In this document: positions 58,901 through 64,000 of the stretch, in pieces
Position numbering within the stretch: position 1 is the first letter of the stretch
Layout of the letters: each line of letters starts with the position of its first letter
DNA from: Typha latifolia
Taxonomy: Eukaryota > Streptophyta > Magnoliopsida > Poales > Typhaceae
NCBI GenBank assembly: GCA_019914945.1
Contig: CM034100.1
Location: 15,883,096-15,947,095, forward strand
DNA length: 64,000 nt
Reading direction: 5' to 3'
Program-made: the position numbers and the translations under genes
The notes under the pieces: generated by a model
Seen by the model: the letters and a program-made list of their open reading frames with translations, nothing else
What the model was told of the DNA's origin: nothing
The model's database searches: none

Positions 58901-61900
58901 AGAGTATTGGATGTCAGTAGCAAATCCACCTGAAAGGATGCACTAAAAAATAATTTGATTAACTTGTTGACAGAAGAGCTGAGTGGTTCCAGCAGAAACT
59001 ATATGAAAGCTTAACTTATGAACTTCATCTTATCATGGACTAGGAGCATACAAAGAATCAATGTAATCCTTAAAAGATAAGTTCTTATAAATCAAAATAA
59101 CAAATGTAACACTTCCCACCCACCACCCACCACAGGTCTCGCATCGGAGACTCCCAACTAAAAGGAATCCAAAAGTGACAGCAGGTAAATAGTTTTCCAA
59201 TGATCAAAGGGTACTGAGGACTCAATATAAACTAAGCGGTGGGTAGACAAGATGATTTTACTTCACCTTCATCCATATCACCTGAAGCTTCAATATTCAA
59301 GGAAGTTGTAGGACCTTGATTTCCTGAAACATTGGCAAGCAATAATTCGAATTCTTTAGTTAAAATAATTCAGCATATAGATATGCAATAATTTCTGTAA
59401 AATGACACAGAAACATCATTGCCACTTTAAAAAAACAGCCCAGAAAAAAATATAAATACTCTGAAAGAGGCATTCATTTACAGCAAATCCAAAAGATGCC
59501 ATTGATAAGAATTATTATGATTCTCATAAACCTGACTCTTTATGCATCAGCTTTACTTTACATTGCTATCATCAAATACAGAACCAATCAGTCCTTTATA
59601 ACGAAGAGACTACAAAGTACACTTACACATTTGTACAAGTGTACAGCGGTGCACAAGAAAATTTTATGTACAAGATAAATAAATCATGCCAGAATTGTAA
59701 ATCTGTAACCAATAGAGAACAGAAGCTACCAGGAAAGAACGGTGCTTGATTAACTGAAATCTGAGTTGAGCTCTGTGAGCCAGAACTTTGCATGCTTCGG
59801 AAAGAAAAACCAGGTACATCCTGTTTTGAAAACGCATTGTTTGTGTCAAGGCGTAGAGTAGGTTTGGCGTTCTCTAAAAACAAGTTGTTCTGACCACCAG
59901 GTAGACCTGCAGGTATCATAAAAGATAATCTAGTCCCTTGGAATTTTCACCCATAAAAAGCACAAAGAGCAACCAAAACATGGCATAAATATCTAGGGAA
60001 AGGCATACCAGTGAAAGCTGGTGTTTGACTAGTAGAAAACAGAAATGAATTTTCTGAACACGTGTTCTGCAAAGCTGAAAAGCTAGCTGGTATAGGCAGT
60101 CTTGTTGGCCCATTATTCATGCCAAGGGATAATGTGTTATTATTCTCTGGTCCAGATACACAGTTCTTCTGGTCCCCAAGTGAACTTGAAATCAATTCAG
60201 TTTGTGATTTTGCAGCATTTGCCCTTAGCCAATCAACAACATCCTTGAATTTCTCCTAATAAAAGAGAGAACAATTAACAGAAGAATCTATAATGTACAG
60301 TCCCAAACAAATGCAGCAAACACAAATAATGCAACGAAAGATAGTATGAAAGAAGAGAAAAATTCTGCTGGATTATTGAAGTTGCGGTTGTTACATCAAA
60401 TAGCAACGCAAACAATAATCATACAATTAAGTAGTGGAATCACTCAGATCTATCTAATGAGCACCTTTTCCTAAAATGATTAGTCCAACATACATAGTCA
60501 GGATGTAAATGGTTTCGCATGAAATGAAAGTACGCTATGGGGACAAGATGGTGGCTTGCCTCCCCAAGAGAGAAAGAGCACATTTTTGGAATTATAAAGT
60601 ACAAACATCCAAATCTAAAAAGGCCAGATGTTGCAGAACATAATTTTCTAAAGATGTGGTAGACAACACCTAGCCTGGAGCGTTCTCTAAAATCTAAATA
60701 TTTTTGTAAAAATGCAGGTCAAGTGGAAAATACGAGGGCAAGGCACAATGCAAAATAAGATAACACGGGCAGGTATTTGCAAATGTCCATGCAAAACCTG
60801 CAAAGTTTAGCATACACATAATGTAAACAACAAATTGTCTGGCATCTCAAACTTCGATTCCAGTACAAAGAGCATACCATGATTTCGGAGGCATGAGATT
60901 GATAGTCTTCCATACCATCTTCCCAAAGCTCATCTGGATGGTTTTGTAGCTGTAATTGTACCCAACTGCTCAAATTGAACAAGCACATTATTTTCAATGA
61001 TGATAAGTAGAATAACTATGACAGACAGACCTATAACTGAGAGAGGAACATGACATAAAACCCATGAGGAAATGCACTTGCACATGCACAAATATTTGGT
61101 CAAGGCAGAACTAGAATTAGGATATTAGATCCACAATCTGCCAGCTATATTAATGCAAAACAACTGCTGACTTATCTAAATAGAATATCTACATGTGCTA
61201 ATAACAATGAGCATCTAATTGCATGAGGATCCTGCCAATATAGGTTCTGGGAGGGAAGAATATGAGCAGGCTTATCCCAATGCACGCTAGAGAGTTTGTT
61301 TCCATGACTAAAACAAAAATGTCAACAAGCAAGCCTTACAATGGCACTCCCATATACTGATACTTTTGAAGTTTGAACAACTAAAAAAGTGTCAAACAAG
61401 CAAGAAATATATGCTTCAAAGATTTCTTACCTTCAAAACAACTAATCACAAACAGACAATAACATGCAGGCTGAAATTACAGAGCCCGTATAGAACTGAA
61501 AGTCTGAAACCACTATACAGGACATAGGCATACAATGTATAAAGTCAAATTCAAAATTTCACCAGTTTGAATTAGTTGAAATGACAAACCATTTAAAAAA
61601 ATATATTGTATTCTTTCAGCAAGAAGAAAGGCCACTGTGTCCAAACCATTGACCAAAATGCATATGTAGGACCGTCATAATGTTGTTATCAACTTAGTAT
61701 AGCTACCTAGAGCAGTTGCAAGCCTCCAAGACAAGTAAAATGCAAAATGGACAAAATGCCAGCAACTCACAGCACAATTTATGTCCAACAAGAAGAGTCT
61801 AAAATTAATGAAAGGTTTACTCTAGAATAAGAATTAGCATAGTACTTTGGCCAAAAATAGACCCAAAAAATACGAGAATGTAGCATTTGCATTGGTTAGA

Positions 61901-62675
61901 AGTAAAAGAATTAGAGATACATGCAAGTAATAAATAAGTTCCAACTTTTCTGTGGAGGAAAGCATCTCGATATGAATAATGAGAGCATAAAATAGAAAAG
62001 GAAAAGTGAAAGGACAAAAGGTCAGCAACCTTGCAAATTGGGTGTTAAGAGCCCTCACATGCCGGCGAGCTGATTCTGCCCTTTGAACATCAAATGCGGG
62101 TCCTTCCATCACATGCTGATGGGAAGACTCCGCCCTGTGAACATCAAAAGAGGGTGCGTCCATTACTCTTTTACTCGGTAGCTGCATCATCGTAGAAAAT
62201 CAAAGAAGAGTGCTTTACCAAGCATATCCAATGGTACATTAGCATCTGGGTAAAGAATTTTACGCTCCAAATTCTTGGCAATAATTAATAGACTACTACT
62301 CTCTCCACCAAACATTCCACATTGAGGCACTTACTAAACGAGTGAAAATAGATAACCTACAAACACTTGGCAGGCAAAAAAAAGAAAAAAAAGAAAAAAA
62401 AATTATCTTTGATTGGACCAATTCTAAGCAAAAGAATTCACCCGCTCAGCTGAAAGATATGTTCTTTAAAAATCACAAATTTAAACAAGTAAAGATTCTA
62501 AATAGCTGAACCAGCAAGAAAAACCCAAGGGGCAACGAATCTGAAGTAAACTTAGGGCTCGAAAAGACCAGAGAACGAGAAGGTAGCAAATGAGGAGGAC
62601 GGATGGACGTACGGTGAAGAAGGGGATCTCGGCGGCGTCATCGGAGAAGGCGGGGCGCTTCGCTCCCCTGTTCAT
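55940..62675 (-). CDS. NUP50: Nuclear pore complex protein NUP50 with C-terminal Ran-binding domain
   Basis: Ten exons on the minus strand: 62613-62675, 62030-62181, 60878-60965, 60009-60255, 59730-59906, 59267-59323, 58176-58273, 57272-57394, 56699-56788 and 55940-56071 (1,227 nt, 408 aa), all GT-AG and in phase. The N-terminus MNRGAKRPAF is basic, as in NUP50 proteins that bind importin-alpha. A duplicated FDV.RAES unit leads into RRHVRALNTQFASWVQ and the helical region NHPDELWEDGMEDYQSHASEI and EKFKDVVDWL. The middle is low-complexity with scattered FSF/LF motifs. The C-terminal RanBD1 (about 275-405) includes EEKGIVVVHETKCKVYVK, GQLSIKCKEGANR, SKPSIVIRND, GKILLNASIYPG and VARTYLLRLKN. It should act at the nuclear basket in importin-alpha recycling and Ran-coupled transport. 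Confidence 0.94.
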
Positions 62676-64000
62676 CGCGGGAGTCCTACGGACTAGGGTT
62701 CCAATATGAGGCCCGGCGTGCCGAAGACGAGGAGAACGGTGTCTAAGAATAAGATACTCTCAACTCTCAAGAATCGACTCGATCGGGGGTTTGGCGATGG
62801 CGAGGGGGTTTAGGCCCTTTAGGGTTTATGAGTATAGACGGGGCCGGATACGGGCACGCATTCGGGAGGAATATTTATTGATCCGAACCAAATCTACCCT
62901 CGGCCTGGACTGGGCGGTTTGATACCCCAAATCCCAATCCCAATCCCAATCGCTCCTCTTTCTTTAATTCCTTCCCCCGTGTGTGTTTTGGTTTGCAGTA
63001 ACTTCTAGTAATTATGAAGTTCTGATAAAAATTAAAATTGTTCAGTGGAAGTTGGTAACTGTTGCAATTAATGATGTCATGTAGTTTATAAAAATGTGGA
63101 AGGCGTTGTTCTCTACTGACAATTAACTGTTGCAATTAACTGTTTTGAAAATTAAGGTTAAGAAAGTGATAATTTTATAAAAGTTTATCACTTTTTATCT
63201 TGTTTGGACGAAGAATATCTAGTGAGTGGGAAGTAAGTTCTTCGTTTTCCTAAAATTATCCGGCTTCTTTTACTTTACTTCAACTCCTCATTCTAAAGAA
63301 GATAACGACATTTTTCACCTTATATACTACATGCAATCATAATCACAAAAATTACTCACTTTTAGCAAAATATTTTAATTTTATTAAGTCATAATTACTT
63401 ACTAAAGAAACCTGCATTATACTGAGAAAACGAAACAAGCCAAAATTTGAAAAACTCACTGACTACTCCACTTGGAATATTTATTGATCCAAACATTATA
63501 GAAATATACAGTTGAAAAATAAACATCCTAATATTTAGCATAATGACGATAACTTATTCGACAGACATCAATAGAATTTAATACACAGACAGAGAAATTC
63601 CGAAGTCTTGATATGGCAATTAACTTCTGGAATAATCAGTAATCAGTATTAAAGAGAAGAAGACCTTACCAGGTAGGCATTATCGGGCAACTAATTAGGT
63701 TATTGTCATCTGTTCACATTCAATATTCATAATAGCAGAAAAAAGCTCTTAATATGCAAATCTGGCAAAGCACAAAGCTGCAAACAGTCAAGACCAAATA
63801 CAACATAATATGAAACAATTTTGAGACAGACAAAATAATTTAATATTACCACAACTTGCAGCATTTTATATTCTTGGATATAATGAGCTTTTCAACTTTT
63901 ACTCTATATTTAATGGTCGGAAAGAACTACTGGGTTTCTTATGTGATGCTTGAGTTTTCTGTATACTCTCCACCCGGCGTGTGTGCATAGAAAACAGCAA
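62676..64000. other. Upstream region of NUP50 and right edge of window
   Basis: GC-rich promoter and leader side of NUP50 up to about 62960, including four copies of CCCAAT/CAATCC-like words, then AT-rich sequence to the window edge. No gene is supported. Confidence 0.45.

Noticed and set aside
59135..59147. USE-like GGTCTCGCATCGG in a NUP50 intron
   Set aside because: Differs from RTCCCACATCG, has no TATA at the right spacing and no snRNA sequence follows.
62930..62952. CCCAATC repeats as a telomere-like tract
   Set aside because: Only three or four units and not the plant telomere repeat CCCTAAA.
1..64000. CRISPR arrays, bacterial operons or phage genes
   Set aside because: None seen; the whole window reads as plant nuclear DNA, and the repeats present are microsatellites, local duplications or transposon sequence.

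Overview
This is nuclear DNA from a flowering plant, most likely a monocot outside the grasses; the exact taxon cannot be fixed by reading alone. The evidence is multi-exon genes with GT-AG introns, plant-only families (HIPP, TCP, SLAC/SLAH, KEA, HOTHEAD-like), a plant pol II-type U1 snRNA promoter, eukaryotic tRNAs, AT-rich introns and retrotransposon relics. I see no bacterial features, operons or CRISPR arrays. Most exon structures were rebuilt by joining splice sites in phase and checking that the summed coding length is a multiple of three.

Layout, left to right. A HIPP isoprenylated HMA protein (+, 661-1556) is followed by an initiator tRNA-Met gene (+). Then comes polyprenol reductase (-, 2307-5802), which carries a local tandem duplication of part of one exon. 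A U1 snRNA gene (+, about 6933-7095) has its USE and TATA box in front. A VTT/TVP38-TMEM64 (SNARE-associated Golgi) membrane protein (+, 8761-12505) converges on an S-type anion channel of the SLAH2/3 type (-, 13401-15421). A 20-exon KEA4/5/6-type K+/H+ antiporter (-, 17551-35405) fills almost 18 kb because its introns have collected a hAT-like transposon, LTR relics and a deleted Copia element.

The right half holds an intronless SBT1-type subtilase (+, 36845-39067) with a gutted subtilase pseudogene downstream (39509-39846). Next are a class I TCP transcription factor (-, 40625-41443) with a 24-residue poly-glutamate tail, a HOTHEAD-like GMC oxidoreductase (-, 43561-46355), a tRNA-Val(AAC) gene (+), a CCCH zinc-finger/WD40 ZFWD protein (+, 48329-54560) and a NUP50-type nucleoporin with a Ran-binding domain (-, 55940-62675). 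The last 1.3 kb has no gene I can support.

The genes do not form one pathway; this is an ordinary mixed plant neighbourhood. SLAH and KEA, both ion transporters, lie in tandem, but that may be chance. The most interesting parts are non-genic: a complete 1,349-bp hAT-like element with an 8-bp target duplication and a decayed Q/Y-rich ORF, plus two related terminal relics elsewhere in the window; a nested perfect palindrome in a KEA intron; a 23-bp GCN4-like tandem repeat in front of the subtilase; and a probable GC-AG intron in ZFWD.
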